Assembly: GCA_023634235.1 (NCBI GenBank)
Contig: JAMKCF010000014.1
Coordinates: 4,663,501 to 4,727,500 of the forward strand
Direction: 5' to 3'
DNA length: 64,000 nt
Origin: Pisaster brevispinus
Lineage: Eukaryota; Echinodermata; Asteroidea; Forcipulatida; Asteriidae
Shown here piece after piece: positions 33,379 through 43,300 of this stretch (its first letter is position 1; each line of letters begins with the position of its first letter). A program made the position numbers and the translations under genes. Under the pieces are notes generated by a model. That model saw nothing but the letters and a program-made list of their open reading frames with translations. It did no database searches and was not told the origin of the DNA.

Positions 33379-34109
33379 GGACCAGTATAGTATGCTCGGC
33401 CAGGCCCACCCCAGGCCTACGTCATAAAACAGTATCAGAAATTCAACTAACCTGCAAAACTAACGTAAGTAAGTACAATAATATTTGTTTAGCCGCTCCT
33501 TTTGTGAGATTAACGTTCATCAAATCTTTACTCTGTATCAAAGAGTAATTCCGTCCGTAACATTTACTCTCTAGTTTTCAATAAAAACGCAAGTTTACAA
33601 ATTTCCTGATTTCATCAAATTCGGAGATCTAGTTTTAGTGGATAAAAACTATCAACCAAGTAAGCTTTATTTATCGATGTGTGTACGAGACATGGACATT
33701 CGATACAATCATCATGACTTCATTCTTTTATTGCGGCAAACGGCATGTAATTTGGAAGATCTTCAAAATGCTATTTCCTCAAACTTTTTTCTGTATATAT
33801 ACAGACGAAGTAACCCAGAAGAATGTAGGCCTACAACTGCTCTATGAATTTGTATGATGGTTCGAGTTTCTGAACAATACCATTATATACCAGTAGATGA
33901 TGCTCATTTAAAAAGTAAACAAATTAAACTGATCCTGTCTTGTTTTAACTCGTCATGGTCATGTCTCTCTGTATGTATACAATGTTGTTTCAAATTTAAG
34001 TATTTCCTGTAAATTTTTTGAAAAAAATAAGCATTATTATATTTTGGAAGGGCCACGCGAATCCACTACTGTAGGGTTAAAGCGCGCGGTGAAACAGTCA
34101 ACACCCCAA

Positions 34110-34190
34110 CAACGCGACGTACGTCGCGTTGATAATATTCTAAGATTGGTGGCGCTATAACGAAAGCAGAATCCAACATGGCGGCATCCA
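34110..34190 (+). promoter_or_regulatory. HMGCL proximal promoter: 22-bp palindrome, inverted CCAAT box, YY1-type motif
   Basis: A perfect 22-bp palindrome (CAACGCGACGT plus its reverse complement) occupies 34110-34131. An inverted CCAAT box (ATTGG) lies at about 34146. The start codon is embedded in CAACATGGCGGC, whose complement GCCGCCATGTTG fits the YY1 consensus. The surrounding 200 bases are CpG-rich compared with the flanks. The arrangement resembles TATA-less promoters of nuclear-encoded mitochondrial genes; binding is inferred. Confidence 0.45.
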
Positions 34191-34279
34191 TAAGAAAGTT
34201 GTCAAGTATTCGCACCAATCGGACACTATCGCAACTCAATCCTTGTCGCGTCGTGCGTAGTAACAGTGCCAAGATAAGT
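34178..34279 (+). CDS. HMGCL: HMGCL exon 1 (mitochondrial presequence)
   Basis: 34 codons beginning [10 protein letters not shown], with basic residues at 6, 7, 12, 15, 24, 27 and 32. The donor is ambiguous. A GT donor at 34280 (GTAGGT) keeps phase 0. A perfect consensus except for its first base (AAG|ATAAGT at 34274) would also keep phase 0 and remove two codons. Confidence 0.82.
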
Positions 34280-37200
34280 GTAGGTAGATTTATATACTTA
34301 TTTGCAAAGAATATTCTATCTAAAGAAGAAGAAGGACCTAAACTTACATTTTTTATTAATAATAATTGTTTCTAATTTAGTTAGGTTAGGTAGCAGAGTC
34401 TGAATGAAACAATCTGCAGTGTAGCCCCCATGTGTTGTGTGGCCAAGGATTAATGAACAGGAAACCTGAATCAGGTTTTCTGTTCCTTGGCCACACAAGA
34501 AGTGGGGCTATCTGCAGTGATACACTAGTGTCACTTGACACTTGTGACTAATATTAAGGTAGATTATTCATATTCTATTGTGATACTCTGGATATGGGAG
34601 TACTTTATTACATACTACTTATTTAATAATAATCTACGGTACTGTCACCGGTGCACCCAAGGTGGGGGCGGGGCGGGGGAGGAGGGCTTAAAAAAAAAGA
34701 AGAAAAAAAAAAGAGAGGAAGGAACAAGAGGGGCCAGGGGAAGGAGGAAACTGAAAAGCCGCAAGTTTGTGTGTGTGTATTCCTTTCACATTTAATAAGG
34801 TAAGGCCAGGGGTATACGATGATAGGTTTTTAGGTAAAATCCTAAAGTAAAGGGTCAAGGGATGTTATTATTTTCAAGTTAAATTTTTTTTTCCCCATTA
34901 TACAAACAGGCTTGCAGCATAAGCATGATAAGACCATAGAGCAAGGACGTCCTTCGCTTGTTTTGGGTTTCTTTGTTTTTGTGTTGACGCTCGGTCTAGT
35001 TGATTTGTGGGAGTAGAGTTTTCTTTGAGCCCGTTGATGTTTCATAAATATTTACAGTAAATTTAAATGATTGGTTGGGATAAGAAGTGCTTAAAAAGCA
35101 TGTCTATTTCTCTGTTTTAGGCATACGGAGGCTTGATTTTTCACTCCAAAACCCCACCTTTACACATTTTTTCAGCCATCCCCCCCCCCAAGACATAATC
35201 CTGAGTGCGCTGTTGGGTACTGTGATACTAGAAGTGATACTTGAATGATACTATAAAAAGTGATACATTCGGTTCTTTTCCTTTCCATCAGACGAATGCT
35301 CTACCCTCCTTTGTGAAGATTGTTGAGGTGGGACCACGTGATGGATTACAAAATGAGAAGGTAAACTCAAAGTGTACTGAGTAGTTTGTTTAAGTACACA
35401 CAAATTATGTTTTATGAGGGCTGTTCAGTCACTCACAAATAATGATAAACTGAGAAAAAGACTGAACCAGCGGAAACCGGCAGGATACTCTTCCTGCCCT
35501 CAGAAATGTCAACAAAACTGTTTTGATATGGCCTGAATATTCTATAAAGCCTGCACCATACATGTAGGTGAGCCGACGTACTTAATAAAATATTCCCACT
35601 ATTTTGTTCCCAAGGGACAAGTTTCATGCAGCTTGTGAGTGTGAGTGTGAAACTCCTGTAAAAATAGGAATTGGTGGCCAGCACCTGTCCAAGGCCATTT
35701 CATCACAAAGAAAGTAAAGTTATGTGCCCCCTCAAAACAAACAAACAAACAAACACCCCAACACCCCAAAAAACACCCCAACAAACAAACAAACACCCCA
35801 ACACCCCAACAAACAAACAAATAAACAAACAAACACCCCCAACACCCTAACAAACAAACACCCCAACACCCCAAGAAACAAACAGACAAGGCCAAGCTCC
35901 CCTCCTCCATTCAAACAAGCTGACAAGAGGGGGAGAGACTGAGAGAGAGGAGGGGGGGGGGGGAGAGAGAGAGAGAGAGAGAGAGTGAGAGAGAGAGAGA
36001 GATTGGCTTCATGCAGTGCAGGGTACCATGGGACAGAAAGTCGCATGCTGTGAAAACAAAATGATACTCCGAAGCACAGACGTAATTTTCTCTGAAACCA
36101 GAAAGCACTTTTTTTCTTTCTTTCAAGATTTAAACATTCACTGTCTTGAATAATGAGAAATCAGATCTTATTCAAATGAAGTTGAGTCCCAAAATAAACA
36201 TTGTGTTGAAAATAAAACTACTGTTTGGATTCAGTTTAACAAAAAGGAACAGTTGCGAGGCCCGATATTGGCAGAAAGACATTTTGTTGAAGAATTCTTT
36301 CTTTGAACAAGTTTTGACTGATAATGCTCTTTCAAAACAAAAGAAAACATACAAAAATATTCACATTTGACAATGCACAAAATACATGCAACAAGCAACA
36401 TTTTTTGTGCATGGCTAATGGACGGGATGTAATGTCAGGACCGAGACAATAATTCATATGTTTAGTTTTTAATTAACTGCCACTTTATATCATTGGCAAA
36501 TTTGTTAATGAAAGCTAACATTCTTAAATCTATAAAAACAGCTGTTTCAAATTTAAATAGAAATGTTTAGGTTAAATTGGCCTAAAAATCTGACCTAGTA
36601 TCTGTATGGGATAAGAGAGTCTAGCGACAGGAGGGACTTGAGTAATATTAAAATGGACCTAACAATTTTTACACCTCTTAAAATCCCTGTAGGAAATGGT
36701 CAGCACAGATACTAAAGTGGAGCTGATAAATAGGTTAGCGGGTACTGGGCTCAAGGTTATAGAGGCCACCAGCTTTGTGTCTCCTAAATGGGTACCACAG
36801 GTAAGGACAAATTGGGTATCACACGTAAAGATAAAAATGGGAAGTAGGGGTTGGCAAGGTAGTGTGTTGTCAAAGTACTTAGAAATGGATGGCAGAGATC
36901 CATGGGCAAGTAATGCATTGTTCATGTATCATAAAATGGGTAGCTGAAGTGGGCAGGGAAATCTCTTACCTAAAGGGGTTCTTCAAAATGGGTAGCTGAA
37001 GTGGGCAGGGGAAATCTCTCACCTAAACGGGTTCTTCAAAATGGGTAGAGGGGTACCATGAAGGGTACCAGGGGTTGTCTTAAATGCATGTTCTTGTTAC
37101 CCAAATGGGTACTGTATGCAGATGAGAAATGTTGTTACCTGTTAGACCTTGCATCTCCATAATTACAAATGTTTTTGTTCTGGACATCAATTTTGGTGAA

Positions 37201-40200
37201 AAAGGAGCAAACAAATCCGATTAGAATTAGCCTGGCTCGATTTCTCAAAGCATTAGTCTGAAGATGAGTTATGCTATAAAATCAATTTTTGGTTTCCAAG
37301 CTAAATGTGAGGGCACTTCGGTAAAAACCCATCTATGTGCTAAATACTTGCTGTACTTGGTTTTGGGAAAGTGTATTTGACTTCCTGGGTGAAGAGAAGC
37401 AATTATGTTTCAATGTCATGGTCAAGGGCAGGAGCACCATCAGGGCTGTAATCAGGATTCAAATTTACATGTCCAGGTTAGTCATTGTCTGACTAACTAC
37501 CCTTTAAATTGTATTTTATGATCCTTTTTGAAAACTTTCTTTAGATGGGAGATCATAAAGAAGTCATGGAGGCTATTAACCGCCAGGATGGGGTCAACTA
37601 TCCGGTGCTGACACCCAACGTCAGGGGCCTTCAGTCGGCCCTTGCTGTGGGGGTCAAAGAAGTAGCAATATTTGGTGCTGCCTCTGAAACGTTTAGTAGG
37701 TGAGTCTTGGAGTTAAAGAACTATGTTCTTCTTCGACCACTTACTGTCAGAAGACATGTATACATGAGAACATTTCCCAGACACTCAAATGAAAGCCTGA
37801 TAGATACATTTAAAAAAATGTCCAGGGATGCCCGTGGCAGACGTGTAAACACGCCCAGATATTTCATTGTGTTCCATTGTGTTCCATTGAGTGTTACAAT
37901 TCATTTACCCTAGAACAAAGGGTACGGAAATGGGATTCCCCAAATCCCCCTTTTTCTTAGTGGTCATTGTGTAAACCCCCAATTCTAGACCTTCGTTCTT
38001 TTGTTGGACAAACACAGATTATGAGAGATCGTTAGGATGCCATCATTGTTTGGGGCGTGAGAGGCAAGTCCAAGGCCAATTATCAGCTATGGCTTGCAGC
38101 CAAGATTTGGCTTATTCACTGCAAACAAAAGCCACAATTTTTTGGTTAGAGGAAAAGAAATCCTGGCACATTTGATGAGAACTTTTGTTGTCTGTACTCA
38201 ACAAAAAATATTCTGGAAATTCTGTAAATTAATTTTGCGGTGAGTACAAATTTTAAAAAAAAATTCCTGGCAGTAAGTAGTTGACTTACCAGCTTGGCTT
38301 CTGGCTTTGAGTTTGGCGCCATTTGCAATTTTTAAACTTTGTTTTGGTGGGATTTGAAATAGATGGCCAAGGCTCAACTACTGGCTTAGGCTTCAGCAGC
38401 CATCTTATGAAAGTTTGTAGTCTTGTACTAAAGTCTCACAGATTAAAAACGGCTACATTTTACCAATCCTGAGCCAAAGGCCTTCCCCCAAATTCTTTTG
38501 TACATTTAATACCAAAATATGGCCATCAATAAAGAAACATTAAACAAAAAATAGCTTACACTTAATCTGTTTTTAATTCTTGGTTTGTTTTATCAGAAAA
38601 AATATCAATTGCTCTATATCTGAGAGTATAGAGAGATTCCGAGCTGTTGTTGATGCGGCGAAGGATGCGGGGCTTTCTGTCAGGGCGTATGTTTCATGTG
38701 TGCTGGGATGTCCTTATGAAGGGAAGGTGCAACCAACAGCTGTAGCTCAGGTAATGGGACATTTGTAGGACATTGCATGACTGAATATCACCAAACGCAA
38801 ACAAGCGGCCACAAAGCTCGGCGCTTAATTGGCCACCAGATTCTAGCAAAACTTGAGTGCAGTATTTAACGGGAAGTTGACGATGATGATTGTATGCAGC
38901 AATGCTACTATGGGTCTCTAGACGCAATGCACTGAAAAACAATGGTGATTTGGCTGACTGCTCTGCTTGCATGCTTGTTAACATGTTGACTGCCGGTCAT
39001 AGATTCGTAGGGCGTTCCCATTTGCCAAGTGTAGTGGCATGCTCGCATACCAAATAAGTACTTTTTTGGTGTCTACATGTTGTAATACGTTCATTTCTAA
39101 CCTTAACCCTCACCACTGCCAGAAGCGTATTTGTTGCTTTCTCAGTGATGCCAGTGTATTCAATTAACAATACAAAAACCTTTCATTCTCTACGAGTATA
39201 CTCGTAGTGGCAGATTCCGTTACACCTGTTACTACAAATATACTTGTAGGCGGCAGTCAACGTGTTAAAAACGTTTGAGCAATTGTAGCGCATGTCAAAA
39301 TGCAAGTATCTTGACCTATTCACCTCAAATGAATAATGTTTTTACACGGTCACCCTAATCTGCATGCAGTTAGAAATGGCACAAGATCAAGGAAGATCAT
39401 TATGATGAGACTGGTGGCTCTATAACTTGATGCCTCTTCTGACAGCGTGCTCTGCGTACGTCTCTAACACAGAATGGATCAACCACAGGACTAATAACAA
39501 TATCCAATATGTTTGGATACTTCAAAGTCGCATTTCCAGGGGTTATAATCGAGCAATGCATTCTGGGAAAAATGGAGATCTTACACAAGTGGGATTGATG
39601 TTGTGACTGTATGACACATTCATTTACCTTGAGCTGCATGTTTACAAATTGAACCATGTAAACATTCTTGCAAATATTCGCATCATTTTGGAGCACAAAA
39701 AGTTCAGTTACAGTTTATCCTTTACTTGTACGCTTTGTAACGAAAATGGTTTATGCCATTTACGAGTGGTGACTCGGTCTTAAAATGGCAGTTTCAAAAC
39801 TTTGCAGGGTCGTGACTGTGCGATAAAGGACCTTGCCTTTGGCTCGGTCCTTTATCATACGACCCTGACCCTGCCGGTTTTAAACAGCCGTTTAAGACCT
39901 CATGTTCCCTTAATAAATAGATTGATATTCTACGTGAACAGCTGACCTAGAGGGCATGCACAGTCGTCAACAGACGACCGTTGAGCTCAGCATTCTCAAT
40001 ATTTCTATGATGTTGATCTAACCATTGATTCTGTCATATCAACAGTTGGCGAAAAAGCTGTATGACATGGGATGCTATGAGGTGTCCCTGGGTGACACGA
40101 TAGGGGTGGGTACCCCTGGGGAGATGAAGAAACTTCTCGAGGTCGTCACCATGGAGATACCGGTCAAATGCATAGCTGTGCATTGCCATGATACCTATGG

Positions 40201-42275
40201 GCAGGCCCTAGCAAATATATACGCTGCGTTGCAGGTGAGATGCACGTATAAGACATAAAAAAGACACTGGCAAAATAGGGAGACTGTCAACATAGGGCTA
40301 GATAGCTCACTAGGTAGAGCGCCGACATGTTAATTCGGAGGTCTTTGGTTCAAATTCTGCTCAAGTCAATTTTTCTTTGTTCAACACCAAATTATTTATG
40401 TCAGTTTCCCTTGTGGTGTAATATTTGATATTTTTAGTAAAAAGGTCCCATCCCTCAAGGTAATCTCTCTGCTTCCGCTTCCCAGGTTGTATTGTTAACT
40501 TGGGTGAGATCCCCGGCTATACATCAGTTTCAGGTTGAATGGCTTCTACCTGGCACCCCGAACAAAGATATTGACAAAATAGGGAGACCGCCAACATAGG
40601 GCTGGATAGCTCAGTTGGTAGAGTGCCGACACGTTAATCTGGAGGTCATAGGTTCAAATCCTGCTCTATCCAATTTTTCTTCCCCCCAAAATTAAACTTA
40701 AAAAAGGATAGGAAACACTAGGTGGCAGCAGACATAACAGTTCAATATTCATGGGTTGTTTTTGACACTTGGTGGCAGCATTATTGGCCTTTCTTAAAGG
40801 TCCTACGAAGTGTTATTTTTTTCTCACATTAGATTTTTGGGGGCTTTATATATGGTTTAATATTTAATAAAACATAATTTGTACTATTTTGAAGAGATGG
40901 TTATGAGTTGCAATACTCATTACAAACCAACATTTGTGAAATTCATTTTGCCTGATGGTTCGCATTCATGATGCAGACCTAGGCATCGAATGACAATGCA
41001 CGCGCAGTGACAATGCACGTTCCTGACCATGTAGCCCTGGTATGTTTCACTGCAGCCGTCCAGACTGATGCTGTCTTTAGTAGTGTTGCAACCAGCAGCA
41101 ATACACCTTGACGGCATTTACCATACAAAAGCCAAAATATCAAGAGATTTGTCAAACTTAATTTAGCACATGAAGTTAAATAAGTTTGCATGTTGTGTCA
41201 CATGTACACGATTCATCGCTGCGCGCCAGCTGATGGCAAGTTCCTCGGTCTCTGTCACAAATTTGTCATCTTTTACAGGCGCGGGTTTCACCCTCAATAT
41301 TAGCTTTTGATTTGTTTGCAATATGAACCTCCAATAAATTTGGAGGACCTTTAACTCTGCAATGTGTGTGTCATATAATACTCTAATATATGCTGATGAT
41401 TTCCTTGACCCTACCAGGCTGGTGTCAGTGTGGTCGATTCATCGGTAGCCGGCCTCGGCGGGTGTCCGTACGCCAAAGGAGCATCTGGTAACGTAGCTAC
41501 TGAGGATGTTGTGTACATGCTGAACGGTCTCGGAATTGAATCAGTAAGTTTGATGGGTCATTTGTTTGTTTGTTTGTTTGTTTGTTTGTTTGTTTAAATT
41601 GTCAAGTATTGTACTAAGGGATGTACATAAAAGTGTGTTGTTTGCAGCAGGCATTTTCTCTTGTACGACGTTGGTTTTACATCTATGATTAGGAATTTCA
41701 CAAATTATTCAAGAGTTTTGCCTCTAAACATGCAAGTCTCGACCACTGTGTCATCTTTGTACACATTATTCATATTCCTAATTTCATTCTTCCCATGGGC
41801 TTTTGCTGTGCTTTAATGCTAATGTTTTCAAAATGGCTGACATAGATTGGGGCCAATTGGAAACCATGGTGCCAGCTCGGGCTTTGGCTCAGGAATATTT
41901 TGAAAATATGAGCGTTTGGTATAGGGCTTCAAATAGGTAAACAGAGTCTAAGCCAGAGTCAGAGCTGAAGCCGTAGTTTTGAGAAAGGCCATAGCCACAG
42001 ACAGAGGCTGCTAATAGTCTGGTACCATTTGTATGTAGTGTTGTACAATGCTGGGATCATTATAGGATGCAGGAAACCAAGTGTAGGTGGTTGCAGCTGG
42101 AAGCCTTCCCTATACTTCTCCCCTTACGAATTCCTCTTCGTCTAATGATAAAGTTCTTTTGTACTTTTGGCAGGGCGTTGACCTTACAAAGGTCATAGAT
42201 GTGGGTCGATTCATCTGTAAGGCTCTTGGGAAGAAAACTTCCTCCAGGGTTGCCATGGCAATGAGCAAACTCTGA
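34178..42275 (+). CDS. HMGCL: Hydroxymethylglutaryl-CoA lyase (complete, 8 exons)
   Basis: Cleaves HMG-CoA to acetoacetate and acetyl-CoA, the last step of leucine breakdown and ketogenesis. Exons are 34178-34279, 35292-35360, 36693-36800, 37545-37699, 38597-38750, 40046-40234, 41418-41543 and 42174-42275; phases agree throughout and give 334 aa (human 325). Residues 1-34 are rich in Arg/Lys/Ser with no acids, as in a mitochondrial presequence. Visible catalytic residues: R50-D51 in [10 protein letters not shown]81 in [11 protein letters not shown]242 and H244 in [10 protein letters not shown], and C275 in [11 protein letters not shown], the family active-site signature. The protein ends SKL, a canonical PTS1, where human has CKL; the human redox-regulatory cysteine there is replaced by serine. 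PPM1L follows 4.5 kb downstream on the same strand. Confidence 0.97.
34414..34517. repeat. 104-bp imperfect inverted repeat in HMGCL intron 1
   Basis: Both ends carry CTGCAG, and the arms pair through TAGCCCC, TGTGTGGCCAAGGA and AACAGGAAACCTGA, meeting at the centre near 34470. In the pre-mRNA it would form a long, nearly continuous hairpin. It may be a small MITE. Confidence 0.7.
35292..35360 (+). CDS. HMGCL: HMGCL exon 2
   Basis: 23 codons, phase 0 at both ends, acceptor CCATCAG and donor AAG|GTAAAC. It carries [15 protein letters not shown] with the catalytic arginine and metal-binding aspartate. Confidence 0.94.
35735..36005. repeat. Minisatellite (CAAA/CACCCCAA) and GA tract in HMGCL intron 2
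   Basis: 35735-35885 alternates AACAAACAAACA with CACCCCAACACCCC; 35930-36002 is almost pure G/A, mainly (GA)n. Long cysteine/valine/leucine ORFs on the minus strand here are products of the repeat. Confidence 0.85.
36693..36800 (+). CDS. HMGCL: HMGCL exon 3
   Basis: 36 codons, acceptor TGTAG and donor CAG|GTAAGG, phase 0 at both ends. It encodes the strand ending [14 protein letters not shown], including the conserved glutamate (E81). Confidence 0.94.
36933..37050. repeat. 52-53 bp tandem repeat in HMGCL intron 3
   Basis: AAAATGGGTAGCTGAAGTGG starts at 36933 and 36985, and a third partial unit begins at 37038. Related AAATGGGTA motifs are scattered from 36785 to 37110, including the end of exon 3 (AAATGGGTACCACAG), so the array may have grown from exon-border sequence. 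Confidence 0.65.
37545..37699 (+). CDS. HMGCL: HMGCL exon 4
   Basis: Starts [11 protein letters not shown] after TTCTTTAG and ends in phase 2 at TAG|GTGAGT. It contains [15 protein letters not shown] and [12 protein letters not shown], conserved barrel strands of the lyase. Confidence 0.94.
38597..38750 (+). CDS. HMGCL: HMGCL exon 5
   Basis: The acceptor TATCAG completes an arginine codon with exon 4. It encodes [14 protein letters not shown] and [16 protein letters not shown] and ends at CAG|GTAATG in phase 0. Confidence 0.94.
40046..40234 (+). CDS. HMGCL: HMGCL exon 6
   Basis: 63 codons with [19 protein letters not shown] and [14 protein letters not shown], which holds the two metal-ligand histidines. 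Acceptor ATCAACAG, donor CAG|GTGAGA. Confidence 0.95.
40272..40680 (+). mobile_element. Lys-tRNA-like SINE (family A) as a 304-bp tandem in HMGCL intron 6
   Basis: AAAATAGGGAGAC at 40272 recurs at 40576. Each is followed by a tRNA-like module (GGGCTGGATAGCTCAGTTGG, TAGAGTGCCGACACGTTAATC, GGTTCAAATCCTGC) and CAATTTTTCTT. Between them lies a body with AATTATTTATGTCAG, GCTTCCGCTTCCCAGG and CTGGCACCCCGAACAAAGAT. The D-arm and T-arm resemble tRNA-Lys. The second tRNA-like module closes the dimer. Confidence 0.7.
41418..41543 (+). CDS. HMGCL: HMGCL exon 7 (active-site cysteine)
   Basis: 42 codons containing [20 protein letters not shown], the lyase signature with the catalytic cysteine, and [13 protein letters not shown]. 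Acceptor CTACCAG, donor TCA|GTAAGT. Confidence 0.95.
41552..41596. repeat. (GTTT)n microsatellite in HMGCL intron 7
   Basis: Nine or more tandem TTTG units starting within 20 bases of the exon 7 donor. A second, similar tract is at 54185-54218. Confidence 0.85.
42174..42275 (+). CDS. HMGCL: HMGCL exon 8 (terminal, PTS1)
   Basis: Acceptor TTTTGGCAG. It encodes [14 protein letters not shown], then [11 protein letters not shown] and a TGA stop at 42273-42275. SKL is a perfect peroxisomal targeting tripeptide. Confidence 0.94.
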   Translation, partial: GVDLTKVIDVGRFICKALGKKTSSRVAMAMSKL

Positions 42276-43300
42276 AGCCAATGAGATGGTTCATAGGCCA
42301 CTCAATCATCTGCTCTGTGCACATCCTTCCGAAGGACAGACCTTCTTTTGTAACTGTTTCAGAATGAGGCTACATTGGATGAGTATGAATTTGGATGCTA
42401 AACTCACAATCAGGAGGAAGTCTTGCTGGCCGTGTAGCATGTTGTAGTACACGTAACATTTTAACAGTTGGCACCAAAAAGGGGATTTTTTGTACACGTT
42501 GGATGATGTTTATTTCCGCCGAATTGTTTTGACACATGCGTCCTTGAGCAACATGCTTTACCATAATTGCTTCTCTTCCGCCGGGTGTGTAAATAGGTAC
42601 CAGCAAGGGTAGAGGTTGATATTGTGTTTGAAAATAGCCTTTGGAGCGCCATGGCAGCCCACGGCTGTATACTCCCCAGGAACTGAGGAAGATTACAGGA
42701 ATGTTATTAGCCCACTGACCAAGGCACTAATGTAAAGGGCATTGATACATTGTTGTAAAATGCGCTATATAACTTCTGAACTTAAGAAGCTATTTTAACA
42801 AGCTATATGTCATATGAAAGGTCTTCAAAAGCTAAGCAAAATTCTCCTGGAGGTGACCCCAATTTAACCTTGTCTTCCGGTTGAAGTTGGATGTTGAAAT
42901 GAAAAAATAATCCCCTGCCTCATTTTGAGCTCTCGTGCCAAGGTGGTAGAGAATTTGAAGATGGTTTCAGTGGATGAAATATTTTTTTAAACTTAAACAT
43001 ATTGAAACTAACATCGATTACATCATCACTACGCCACTGTGGAAAACAACAATGGGTCGAAATAAAATTTATTTTGCTGTCTCAAACACTATATATCATA
43101 ATTTTGTCAAATTTAGAATATCAACAAACTATGTCAATAAAAAATGGAGACAACTGGAAAGATATGGCAATGAAAGTATAAAATAAAGACACAATCATGA
43201 AGGCACAAAAGTTTTAATTTTTGTCATAATTTCTTCTGCAATGTAAAAAATGTTCTAAGAATAATAACCACCATATAACCTCAGATTAAATACTATTCCT
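42276..43300 (+). other. HMGCL 3' flank
   Basis: No AATAAA is seen close to the HMGCL stop; the first clear one is at 43061-43066, with others at about 43137 and 43174. The 3' UTR may therefore be about 0.8 kb. No coding sequence was recognised before the LINE relic begins. Confidence 0.4.

Larger units (their letters stand above)
31856..34109. other. Intergenic region between divergent PRKX-like and HMGCL genes
   Basis: The first 550 bases next to the kinase are relatively CpG-rich and probably hold its promoter and 5' UTR; open frames there (31961-32391) show no recognisable domain. It then contains a fold-back element (32791-32985), the CRE (33004) and a perfect short hairpin (33349-33378), followed by AT-rich DNA without visible genes to about 34070. 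Confidence 0.6.

Noticed and set aside
35744..35885. CRISPR-like regular repeat array
   Set aside because: Units are a continuous eukaryotic minisatellite without unique spacers.
35599..36046. Long minus-strand ORFs rich in Gly-Val-Cys-Leu and Ser-Leu
   Set aside because: Translation of the CAAA/CACCCC minisatellite and the GA tract.
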